Assembly (NCBI GenBank): GCA_905480305.1
Contig: CAJQPV010000225.1
Span: 1-11,167, forward strand
Direction: 5' to 3'
From: an uncultured Gammaproteobacteria bacterium
Lineage (GTDB): Bacteria; Pseudomonadota; Gammaproteobacteria; UBA9214
Length of the DNA: 11,167 nt
Shown: in pieces, positions 1 through 6,393 of the stretch
Numbering within the stretch: position 1 is the stretch's first letter
Layout of the letters: each line of letters begins with the position of its first letter
Program-made: the position numbers and the translations under genes
Notes under the pieces: generated by a model
Database searches by the model: none
Told to the model about the DNA's origin: nothing
What the model saw: only the letters and a program-made list of their open reading frames with translations

Positions 1-368
1 GCGGCACTGATGCGTGTTTCTGCCTGTTCGGTCAGGATGTCGCCCCACCAGTAGAACACTTTCAGACCGGGCGAACGCCGGCGACATTGCGTCACCGTCT
101 GCTGGTCAAGCGTGCCCTGAATGCTGAGCAGGATATCCCACTGCTGCTGAGACATAGCCTCGATCAGCTGTTTCCTGTGGCGGCCGGCCCAGGCAGATTT
201 TCTGTTGTAGCCGGGTAGCCATGACTTGCCGGCCAGGCTGATGCGGTCGCGCAGGGTTTTGCGGTTGTGATAGCTGATGCCGGTCCGGTGTCCCGCCTGT
301 TGCAGGCAGTCGGCGATAATCTCGGTCCACATGCCGGTCCAGCCCGGACCTTCGATAAATATTTTCAC
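1..368 (-). CDS. CgeB-like glycosyltransferase, N-terminal part (runs off left edge)
   Basis: This is an open frame with no stop over 122 codons, cut by the window edge. It starts at a GTG 22 bases after the stop of the ABC ATPase gene; a TTG two codons upstream is possible, and no strong ribosome binding site is visible. The predicted protein opens with KIFIEGPGWTGMWTE, then a helix ending in QQAGHRTG. Further on, a strand-like LLSIQG leads to PGLKVFYWWGD. This alternation (hydrophobic strand, Gly-rich turn, 'AGH', then 'PGLKVFYWWGD') resembles the N-terminal Rossmann half of CgeB/family-1-like glycosyltransferases, but the catalytic C-terminal half is outside the window. Tight spacing suggests co-transcription with the importer genes. 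I am fairly sure it is coding; the family call is tentative and no acceptor can be proposed. Confidence 0.5.
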   Translation of the reverse strand, partial: MKIFIEGPGWTGMWTEIIADCLQQAGHRTGISYHNRKTLRDRISLAGKSWLPGYNRKSAWAGRHRKQLIEAMSQQQWDILLSIQGTLDQQTVTQCRRRSPGLKVFYWWGDILTEQAETRISA

Positions 369-390
369 GCTCAAGCGTTGCGCATGCAGC

Positions 391-1158
391 TTACTGTGGC
401 AGCCAGTATGTTGCCTGTGGTCCCTGTATCGCTTGCAGGGGGTGCTGGTAGAGGCGCTCCAGATTGTCACGGGAGAGTACCGCATCTGCGTTCCCCTGCA
501 GGCTTTCGCCTTCACCAAATAACAGTAAAAAGCGATTGCAGTAGCGCACGGCAAGATTGATGTCGTGGATCACCAGCAGCAGTGCCTTGCGGCTGTTGCT
601 GACCTGTTGTTTCAGCAGCTCCAGCATGCGCACCTGGTGATGAATATCGAGGTGGTTGGTTGGTTCGTCCAGCAGCAGCAGTTGCGGATCCTGTGTCAGC
701 AGGCAGGCGATACCAACGCGGCGACGTTCGCCACCCGAGAGGGTGTTTACCATGCGTGATTCCATCTCGCCCAGGCCAACCGCTTGCAGTGCGCTTTTTG
801 CAAGGCACAGGTCCTGGCTGCTTTCCCACTGCAGCGGCCCAAGCCACGGGTGGCGGCCGGTGAGGACGGTTTCCAGGACGCTGGCCGGGAACGCATCTGC
901 GTGGTCCTGAAACAGCAAGCCGATCTGTTGTGCGGCTGATTTGCGTGGCAGCTTGTGCAGTGCCCGATTGCCCGCAATGATTGTGCCGGACTCCGGTGGA
1001 CGCAATCCGGCCAGCGTGTGCAGCAGCGTGGTTTTGCCGCTGCCATTACGTCCCAGTACACACCAGCGATCACCGCTGTTTATCTTCAATTCAAGATCAC
1101 GACACACCTTTGTGGTACCGATGCTGACGTGCAGTGCCTGTGTGCTCAGTAAGGACAT
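391..1158 (-). CDS. ABC transporter ATP-binding protein, B12/ferric-siderophore importer type
   Basis: This is the cytoplasmic ATPase that powers a BtuCD/FecCDE-type importer. The 255-residue protein has every nucleotide-binding motif. The Walker A GRNGSGKT is at residues 36-43, the Q-loop glutamine is near 84 (LLFQD), and the signature LSGGE is at 140-144. The Walker B LLLLDEP is at about 160-166, followed by TNHLD, and the switch histidine is in VIHDIN near 198. The length matches FepC/BtuD relatives at about 250-260. The ATG lies 6 bases after the permease stop codon, so the two are almost certainly translated together. The family transports cobalamin, ferric siderophores or haem. Sequence alone does not separate these, so no btuD or fepC symbol is given. 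No substrate-binding protein is adjacent within the window. Confidence 0.93.
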   Translation of the reverse strand: MSLLSTQALHVSIGTTKVCRDLELKINSGDRWCVLGRNGSGKTTLLHTLAGLRPPESGTIIAGNRALHKLPRKSAAQQIGLLFQDHADAFPASVLETVLTGRHPWLGPLQWESSQDLCLAKSALQAVGLGEMESRMVNTLSGGERRRVGIACLLTQDPQLLLLDEPTNHLDIHHQVRMLELLKQQVSNSRKALLLVIHDINLAVRYCNRFLLLFGEGESLQGNADAVLSRDNLERLYQHPLQAIQGPQATYWLPQ

Positions 1159-1164
1159 GGGTGC

Positions 1165-2157
1165 CTAGCGTTCCTCGCCATGCAAGCTGCGGCTATGGTG
1201 CAGCAATATCAAAAATACCGGTACGCCGATCAGTGCGGTGAGTATGCCGACCGGCAATTGTCGGGGTGCCAGCAGGGTGCGTGCCAGTGTGTCGGCGCAA
1301 ACCAGCAGGCTGCCGCCGAGCAGGGATGCAGCCGGCAACAGCAAGCGATGATCGCGCATGCCAAGCAGGCGCAGCATGTGCGGAACCACCAGGCCAACAA
1401 AGCCAACACTGCCGGCCAGGGTGACGGCCGTGGCGGTTAACAGTGATGCCAGCAGATAGATGAAACTGCGCAGTGGTTTGACACTGATCCCCAGTGCGCC
1501 GGCTGTTTGTTCACCGTGTGCGAGTATGTTGAGTGAACGACCGATGGCAACTGCAGCCAGCAGCCCGAACAGCAGTACCGGCAAACTGCCGAGTGGCATG
1601 GGTGCATTGGACAGATCACCCATTAACCAGAACAGCATGCCGCGCAGCCCCTGTTCCGGGCTGATCGCCAGTAGCAGGCCGATCACGGCACCCCAGCCGG
1701 CCGCGATAACGATACCGGTGAGTAACAGTCGACTGGTGGTCCAGCTGCCTGCACCATGCGACAGCCCGAACACCAGCAGCATCGAAAGCAGTGCGCCGCC
1801 AAAGGCAGAACCATGCAGCCAGACACTGCCGAGACCGGACAGCATCGCCAGCAAGGCACCGGTGGCGGCACCACCGGATATGCCAAGTACATAGGGATCT
1901 GCCAGCGGATTACGCAGCAACACCTGCATCAGGCCGCCGGCCAGTGCCAGTAGCGCGCCGCTTGTAAAAGCCGCCAGGGTGCGTGGCCAACGCAGTTCCA
2001 TCAATACCTGGCCGGTCAGTTCATTGCCGGAATGCGTGCCGCTTATGACTGCCAGCAGCTCTTGCCAGGTGATGGCGATAGTGCCGCTGGTCAGGCTCAA
2101 CAGCAGGCTGGCTACGGTTAGCAGCAATAACAGGGTGAACAGAATAACCGGCCGCAT
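1165..2157 (-). CDS. FecCD/BtuC-family ABC transporter permease
   Basis: This is the inner-membrane channel subunit of a type II ABC importer for cobalamin or ferric siderophores. The 330 residues are almost wholly hydrophobic, in about ten membrane segments, the size expected for BtuC/FecD (about 325-335). Diagnostic stretches are GGLMQVLLRNPLADPYVLG in the N-terminal third, and GFVGLVVPHMLRLLG in the C-terminal third, the family's conserved coupling region that contacts the ATPase. The end (LPVGILTALIGVPVFLILL) is also typical of the family. The start is 29 bases after the stop of the HAD hydrolase gene, with a poor ribosome binding site, so translation probably depends on the upstream gene. 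No cobalamin riboswitch was found upstream: that space is occupied by the hydrolase coding sequence. Confidence 0.93.
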   Translation of the reverse strand: MRPVILFTLLLLLTVASLLLSLTSGTIAITWQELLAVISGTHSGNELTGQVLMELRWPRTLAAFTSGALLALAGGLMQVLLRNPLADPYVLGISGGAATGALLAMLSGLGSVWLHGSAFGGALLSMLLVFGLSHGAGSWTTSRLLLTGIVIAAGWGAVIGLLLAISPEQGLRGMLFWLMGDLSNAPMPLGSLPVLLFGLLAAVAIGRSLNILAHGEQTAGALGISVKPLRSFIYLLASLLTATAVTLAGSVGFVGLVVPHMLRLLGMRDHRLLLPAASLLGGSLLVCADTLARTLLAPRQLPVGILTALIGVPVFLILLHHSRSLHGEER

Positions 2158-2186
2158 GATGAATATTTGTCTGTCGGATAGACGTT

Positions 2187-2840
2187 CTATCGCAGACTGA
2201 TAACCGGCCAGTCATGATCCCTGGCATGTTGCTCAAGGATTTCATCCGGATCAACGGCCACCGGATGAGTTACTTCGCCCAGCAGCGGCAGGTCGTTATG
2301 TGAATCACTGTAGAACCAGCTGTCATCCAGTGATTGCCGGTTTTCTTCCAGCCACCCCGCGAGTTTTTCTACCTTGCCGGCCTGAAAGCAGGGTACGCCA
2401 CTGACCGCGCCGGTATAGGCGTTATTGATAAGCTCGGGTTCGGTCGCGAGCAAATGCGCAATACCATACATGGCGACGATCGGTTCGGTAATAAACCGGT
2501 TGGTTGCGGTGATGACGACCAGTGTGTCGCCCTGTTTTCGGTGTTTGTCAATCAGTGCCTGTGCCGCAGGTAGCACGATAGGTGTGATTTTTTCCTGCAG
2601 GTAACGGGCGCGCAGTTGCTGTAGTGTGTCGATATCATGTGCGGCCAGTGGTTGTAACTGGAATTCAAGAAACTCGTGAATATCCAGATCACCCGCCTTG
2701 TACTGGTCATAGAAACGCCGGTTTTTGCGTTCATGACTGGCACCGTCGACGATGCCCTGTTCTGCCAGAAAACAGCCCCATAGATAGTCACTGTCACCGG
2801 CAATCAGGGTGTTGTCGAGATCAAAAAGTGCAATACCCAC
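2187..2840 (-). CDS. HAD-superfamily IB hydrolase (phosphoserine-phosphatase-like)
   Basis: This is a probable Mg-dependent phosphatase of HAD subfamily IB, with unknown substrate. The chosen start is a GTG preceded 7 bases upstream by AGGAGT, giving a 217-residue protein that opens directly with GIALFDLDNTLI. A longer reading from an ATG at 2879 would add 13 residues that match no family feature. Motif I is FDLDNT, with nucleophile Asp7 and acid Asp9. Motif II is VVITATN near residue 111. The conserved lysine lies in QAGKVEKL near 156. The acidic motif is YSDSHNDLPLL, with Asp near 179 and 183. The region between motifs I and II is helical, as in IB cap domains. It is transcribed away from rppH; a HAD gene next to rppH-ptsP also occurs in Pseudomonas, from memory. 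It is the first gene of the block leading to the importer. Confidence 0.88.
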   Translation of the reverse strand: MGIALFDLDNTLIAGDSDYLWGCFLAEQGIVDGASHERKNRRFYDQYKAGDLDIHEFLEFQLQPLAAHDIDTLQQLRARYLQEKITPIVLPAAQALIDKHRKQGDTLVVITATNRFITEPIVAMYGIAHLLATEPELINNAYTGAVSGVPCFQAGKVEKLAGWLEENRQSLDDSWFYSDSHNDLPLLGEVTHPVAVDPDEILEQHARDHDWPVISLR

Positions 2841-2847
2841 TGTTGTT

Positions 2848-2853
2848 ACTCCT
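2848..2853 (-). promoter_or_regulatory. Ribosome binding site fixing the GTG start of the HAD hydrolase
   Basis: On the minus strand this reads AGGAGT, 7 bases before the GTG at 2840. No comparable site precedes the upstream ATG at 2879. It therefore supports the shorter, family-consistent protein. Confidence 0.75.
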
Positions 2854-2967
2854 GCATAAAAACGTCGCCAAGCATACACGAAAGCATTAAAACGGCGTCA
2901 CCGTGCATAGCGGTGCGGTTTGCTCCTGCTGTGTAGCTATGGGAGAATGATTCTAATTCGGAAATGC

Positions 2968-2974
2968 AAGAAGG
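2968..2974 (+). promoter_or_regulatory. Ribosome binding site fixing the GTG start of rppH
   Basis: AAGAAGG lies 9 bases before the GTG at 2984 but only 3 bases before the alternative TTG at 2978. This favours the GTG, which also gives the normal family N-terminus MID-DG-RPNVG. Confidence 0.7.
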
Positions 2975-2983
2975 TATTTGCAA

Positions 2984-3484
2984 GTGATTGATCCTGATGG
3001 TTTTAGGCCAAATGTAGGGATAATACTGTCGAGCCCGGAAGGGCGACTGTTGTGGGCCCGGCGTATCGGTCAGGATGCCTGGCAGTTTCCACAGGGCGGT
3101 ATGCGTTCCGATGAAACACCGGCAGAAGCGATGTACCGTGAACTGTCGGAAGAGGTCGGTTTGCAGCCGGAGCATGTCGAGCTAATCGGTGCAACCCGTG
3201 GCTGGTTACGCTATCGTCTGCCACGTCAGTATATCCGGCGTTCATCCCGACCGGTGTGTGTCGGACAAAAACAGGTATGGTTTCTGTTACGCATGTTGTG
3301 TCCGGATCAGACAGTGTGTCTTGATCTGAGTGACAAGCCCGAGTTTGATCACTGGCGCTGGGTGGATTACTGGCATCCGCTGAGCGAGGTGGTTGCCTTC
3401 AAGCGTAATGTATACCGCAAGGCTTTGGATGAACTGGCGCCGTTACTGTTTCCCGGCGGTGTACCGAGGGCTGCCAAAAAATAG
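2984..3484 (+). CDS. rppH: RNA pyrophosphohydrolase RppH (Nudix hydrolase)
   Basis: RppH removes pyrophosphate from the 5' triphosphate of mRNAs, leaving a monophosphate that stimulates RNase E decay. With the GTG start the protein has 166 residues and begins (M)[12 protein letters not shown], as in known RppH proteins. The complete Nudix box occupies residues 38-60: a glycine, five residues, a glutamate, seven residues, then RELSEEVGL, with metal-binding glutamates at about 53, 56 and 57. Further family marks are WQFPQGG just before the box, the basic stretch RLPRQYIRR, and [11 protein letters not shown]. The size agrees with E. coli RppH (176 residues). It precedes ptsP on the same strand, the order found in E. 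coli and Pseudomonas. Confidence 0.95.
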   Translation: MIDPDGFRPNVGIILSSPEGRLLWARRIGQDAWQFPQGGMRSDETPAEAMYRELSEEVGLQPEHVELIGATRGWLRYRLPRQYIRRSSRPVCVGQKQVWFLLRMLCPDQTVCLDLSDKPEFDHWRWVDYWHPLSEVVAFKRNVYRKALDELAPLLFPGGVPRAAKK

Positions 3485-3497
3485 GCATAACGCTTGC

Positions 3498-3514
3498 TTC
3501 CGGTACGACCGGAA
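3498..3514. repeat. Small perfect hairpin between rppH and ptsP
   Basis: TTCCGGT (3498-3504) and ACCGGAA (3508-3514) form a perfect 7-bp stem around a 3-base loop, 13 bases after the rppH stop. An 8-base T run lies further on at 3542-3549, too far to make this a normal intrinsic terminator. A weaker stem, GTGC/GCAC (3523-3526 and 3532-3535), lies between them. It may cause partial termination or protect the rppH mRNA end; neither is shown. Confidence 0.4.
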
Positions 3515-3575
3515 TCCCTGATGTGCTGCTTGCACTGACAATTTTTTTTCACCGACCGTCACTGGAACTGTTCTC

Positions 3576-5837
3576 ATGCTCGATACCTTGAGACGAATTA
3601 TTCAGGAAGTAAATACCGCGCCCGATCTGGATCACGCGCTGGATATTATTGTTCGGCGGGTGCGTGAATCTGTGGCTGTTGACGTGGCTACTGTCTACCT
3701 GCTGGATACAGAACAGCAGCAGTACGTACTCAGCGCCACAGAAGGCTTGCGCAAGGATGCCATCGGCAATGTCCGCATCGATCTGGATGAAGGTCTTGTC
3801 GGCGTTGTCGGTCGGCGTGAAGAGCCACTAAACCTTGAAGATGCGCCGCTGCATCCACGTTACCATTTTATCAGTGAAACCGGGGAGGCACCCTACCATG
3901 GTTTTCTCGGTGTGCCGATTATTCAGTACGGCAATGTGCTTGGTGTGCTGGTTGTCAGGCAGCGCGATAAACGCAAGTTTGCCGAGGAGGAAGAAGCCTT
4001 TCTGGTGACGCTGGCGGCACAGCTGGCCGGCGCCATCACCCACGCCGGTGCCAGTGGCCGGATTTTTGCTGTGGTATCACCCGAGCGCATGACAGCGTCG
4101 CTCATTGGCCTGCCCGGTTCACCCGGTGTAGCCATTGGCCGGGTGATGGTTGTTTATCCGCCTGCAAACCTGGAGGCGATTCCAGATCGTCTGGTTGATG
4201 ATGTCGACAGCGAAATTGCCGAGTTTACAGAGGCGGTCAAGGCGGTGCAGGACGACTTGCGTGCCTACGCCAATCGCATGTCTGCAGTGCTGCCGGCACA
4301 GGAGCTGGCGCTGTTTGATGCCTTGTTGCTGATGCTGGATGGCGACAGCCTGGTCGGGGAAACCATTGAACGTATTCGCCAGGGGAACTGGGCACCGGGA
4401 GCCTTGCGCGAAACCATTGCGCAACATGTAAAGGTGTTCGACGCCATGGCGGATTCCTACCTGCGGGAACGTGCCAGCGACATCCGCGACCTTGGCCGCA
4501 GGATTCTTACGCACATGCAGAGTGATCGACCGGTCACGCCTGTCGCCTATCAAAAAACCGTGCTGGTCGGTGAAGATATCAGCGCCGGTCAGCTGGCGGA
4601 AATTCCGCAGGAAAATCTGGCAGGTATCGTGTCTGCCAGCGGTTCCAGTTCATCGCATGTGGCTATTCTTGCGCAGGCCATGGGGATCCCGGCTGTCATG
4701 GGTGTCAGTGACCTCCCTGTAGGTCGGCTTGAAGGGCAGAAGATCATTGCGGACGGCTACCGCGGTGATGTGTATGTGAATCCATCGGCCCTGGTTCTGG
4801 AAGAGTTTGCACGCCTGCAATCAGAAGAGAGCCAGTTGTCTGAAATGCTCAGGCATGTTGCCGGTGAGGATTCTGTAACGCCGGACGGTGTGACCGTTCC
4901 CCTGTATCTGAATGTCGGGCTGGTATCAGGTGTTGAGACAGAGGCCCAGGCAGAAGGTGATGGCGTAGGCCTGTACCGCACCGAGATCCCGTTCCTGATG
5001 CAAGAACATTTCCCTGGTGAGGAAGAACAATTACGCATTTATCGCAAGGCGCTGGAAGCCTTTGCGCCAAGACCGGTCACCCTGCGCACCCTGGATGTAG
5101 GCGGCGACAAGATGTTGCCGTATTTTCCCGTACATGAAGACAACCCGTTCCTTGGCTGGCGTGGTATCCGGATTTCGCTGGATCACCCGGAGATTTTCCT
5201 GACGCAGATCCGCGCCATGCTGCGTGCCAGTGTCGGCCTGGATAATCTGACCATCATGTTGCCGATGATTTCAACTGTTAGCGAACTGGATCATGCCATT
5301 CTTCTGATCTACCAGGCGCTGGACGAATTGCTCGAGGAAGGAGAAGCCGTAGTACGTCCGCCAATCGGCATGATGATCGAAGTGCCCTCGGCCGTTTACC
5401 AGATCGACGCCATGGCAAAGCGGGTGGATTTCTTTTCGATTGGCACCAATGATCTTACCCAGTATCTGCTGGCGGTTGATCGTAATAATGCGCGCGTGGC
5501 AAGTCTTTATGAATCGCTGCACCCGGCTGTGCTGCGCGCAATCAGGCAGGTACTGGATGAGGCGCACAAGCTTGGCAAGCCGGTCAGTGTTTGCGGTGAG
5601 ATGGCCGGTGACCCGGCTTCGGTGCTGGCGTTGCTGGGTTTGGGTGTCGACAGTTTGAGTATGAATGCCAGTAATTTTTCGCGTGTCAAATGGGTGATTC
5701 GCAGCTTTAGCCGGGATGAGGCGCGCGAATTGCTGGAGCAGGTGTGGTTGCTGGAAGATCCGGGCGCTATTCGGGAGTTGTATAACGGTGTACTGGAGCA
5801 GGGCGGCTTGGGCGGCCTGGTGCGGGCGGGCAACTGA
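3576..5837 (+). CDS. ptsP: Phosphoenolpyruvate-protein phosphotransferase PtsP (enzyme I-Ntr)
   Basis: EI-Ntr takes phosphate from phosphoenolpyruvate and passes it to NPr, then EIIA-Ntr, a regulatory cascade linking nitrogen status to potassium transport and gene expression. The 753 residues match E. coli PtsP (748). An N-terminal GAF domain covers about residues 1-160 and is the sensor part absent from sugar-PTS enzyme I. Then comes a PEP-utiliser N-terminal domain beginning LIGLPGSPGVAIG. The phospho-histidine is His361 in SGSSSSHVAILAQAMGIPAV. The C-terminal TIM barrel carries GVGLYRTEIPFL, TLDVGGDK, GWRGIRISL, MIEVPSAVYQID and FFSIGTNDLTQY. The active-site Cys673 is in VCGEMAGDP. All catalytic residues look intact. 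The ATG has only a weak ribosome binding site. The neighbour npr/ptsN genes are not in the window. Confidence 0.97.
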   Translation: MLDTLRRIIQEVNTAPDLDHALDIIVRRVRESVAVDVATVYLLDTEQQQYVLSATEGLRKDAIGNVRIDLDEGLVGVVGRREEPLNLEDAPLHPRYHFISETGEAPYHGFLGVPIIQYGNVLGVLVVRQRDKRKFAEEEEAFLVTLAAQLAGAITHAGASGRIFAVVSPERMTASLIGLPGSPGVAIGRVMVVYPPANLEAIPDRLVDDVDSEIAEFTEAVKAVQDDLRAYANRMSAVLPAQELALFDALLLMLDGDSLVGETIERIRQGNWAPGALRETIAQHVKVFDAMADSYLRERASDIRDLGRRILTHMQSDRPVTPVAYQKTVLVGEDISAGQLAEIPQENLAGIVSASGSSSSHVAILAQAMGIPAVMGVSDLPVGRLEGQKIIADGYRGDVYVNPSALVLEEFARLQSEESQLSEMLRHVAGEDSVTPDGVTVPLYLNVGLVSGVETEAQAEGDGVGLYRTEIPFLMQEHFPGEEEQLRIYRKALEAFAPRPVTLRTLDVGGDKMLPYFPVHEDNPFLGWRGIRISLDHPEIFLTQIRAMLRASVGLDNLTIMLPMISTVSELDHAILLIYQALDELLEEGEAVVRPPIGMMIEVPSAVYQIDAMAKRVDFFSIGTNDLTQYLLAVDRNNARVASLYESLHPAVLRAIRQVLDEAHKLGKPVSVCGEMAGDPASVLALLGLGVDSLSMNASNFSRVKWVIRSFSRDEARELLEQVWLLEDPGAIRELYNGVLEQGGLGGLVRAGN

Positions 5838-6000
5838 TGAACTTCTATATATTGTAACTAACTGATAATAATAATTAATTACGGGTTTCAGGGCGGGCGC
5901 GGGCGTATCTCCAATCAGGGAGGGTGGCATCCGGGCCCTGCTATGCTTATATTGTGATATCTGAAGTTGTGGTGGTATTCAACAGGTAACGGAGTTTGAT
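5838..6000. promoter_or_regulatory. Intergenic region upstream of the A-type Fe-S carrier gene
   Basis: These 163 bp start with an AT-rich stretch after ptsP (about 5848-5882), followed by a G-rich stretch (5890-5925). A possible -10 box, TATATT, lies at 5948-5953; its best-spaced upstream hexamer, TGGCAT at 5925-5930, is a poor -35. No convincing terminator for ptsP and no IscR-type site were recognised. A promoter for the downstream pair is likely from context but not well resolved. Confidence 0.3.
5991..5994 (+). promoter_or_regulatory. Strong ribosome binding site of the A-type Fe-S carrier gene
   Basis: GGAG lies 6 bases before the ATG at 6001, close to the ideal arrangement. It is the clearest plus-strand site in the window and suggests good expression of this small protein. 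Confidence 0.7.
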
Positions 6001-6393
6001 ATGGGACAGGCAGCAGTTGATTACAGTACTGATCTGGTCACCGGCGATCTTGCGCTGACAGAAGCAGCCCGCGGCAAAATGCGCGAGTTGTTCAGCCAGA
6101 TTGAAGACGATGATATGAAAGCCATCCGGGTGTTTGTTTCCGGTGGTGGTTGTGGCGGTATGGGTTACGGTATGACGTTTACCGACAGCCGTTCTGAATA
6201 CGACAGTGTGCGTTCGGAAGAAGGTTTTGATATTTATGTTGATGCCGTTGCGCTGAACTTTATGCGCGGTGTTGAAATAGATTATGTTGAGAAACCCACC
6301 GGCGCCAGTTTTGTGTTCAACAATGCATTTGCCGTAACCGGCGGTTCCGGTACCTGCGGTGCGTGTGGCTCGGCTGGCGGAGGATGTGCCTGA
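6001..6393 (+). CDS. A-type (HesB/IscA-like) iron-sulfur carrier with unusual Cys-rich C-terminus
   Basis: A-type carriers receive Fe-S clusters from the scaffold and deliver them to target enzymes in the cytoplasm. In this 130-residue protein the domain starts near LTEAARGKMRELF (residues 19-31). The first conserved cysteine is Cys51 in SGGGCGGMGYGM, followed by a typical core (GFDIYVDAVALNFMRGVEIDYVE). The C-terminus departs from the IscA/ErpA/SufA pattern. The usual C-x-C pair about ten residues from the end (CGCGxSF) is replaced by Cys119-x2-Cys122 inside a Gly-rich tail, plus a fourth cysteine at 129, one residue from the end. The expected asparagine-proline-asparagine turn reads NNAF instead. 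It is therefore not called iscA or erpA. Its last codons overlap the next gene, an ATP-grasp ligase. Confidence 0.88.
   Translation: MGQAAVDYSTDLVTGDLALTEAARGKMRELFSQIEDDDMKAIRVFVSGGGCGGMGYGMTFTDSRSEYDSVRSEEGFDIYVDAVALNFMRGVEIDYVEKPTGASFVFNNAFAVTGGSGTCGACGSAGGGCA

Larger units (their letters stand above)
2841..2983. promoter_or_regulatory. Divergent intergenic region between the HAD hydrolase and rppH
   Basis: Promoters for both transcription directions should lie in this 143-bp gap. On the plus strand a weak sigma-70-like pair is TTGCTC (2920-2925), then 17 bases, then GAGAAT (2943-2948). On the minus strand I see no convincing pair. A short inverted repeat, CACCG (2899-2903) and CGGTG (2911-2915), sits in the middle and could be an operator or chance. 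No riboswitch-like structure was recognised. That promoters exist here is inferred from gene orientation; their exact boxes are uncertain. Confidence 0.4.

Noticed and set aside
267..560. Plus-strand open frames of 81-97 codons opposite the ATPase and transferase genes
   Set aside because: They lie antisense to strongly supported coding sequence, have no recognisable motif and are typical shadow frames.
2841..2879. Longer HAD hydrolase starting at the ATG at 2879
   Set aside because: It adds 13 residues without family support, whereas AGGAGT sits 7 bases before the GTG at 2840 and the family begins right at the motif I strand.
5271..5930. 219-codon minus-strand open frame opposite the end of ptsP
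   Set aside because: It is antisense to the conserved catalytic barrel of ptsP; its His/Gln-rich composition is what the opposite strand of ptsP produces. No family resemblance.
5916..5940. CAGGG/CCCTG pairing after ptsP as a terminator
   Set aside because: Only a 5-bp stem with a 15-base loop and no T run after it.
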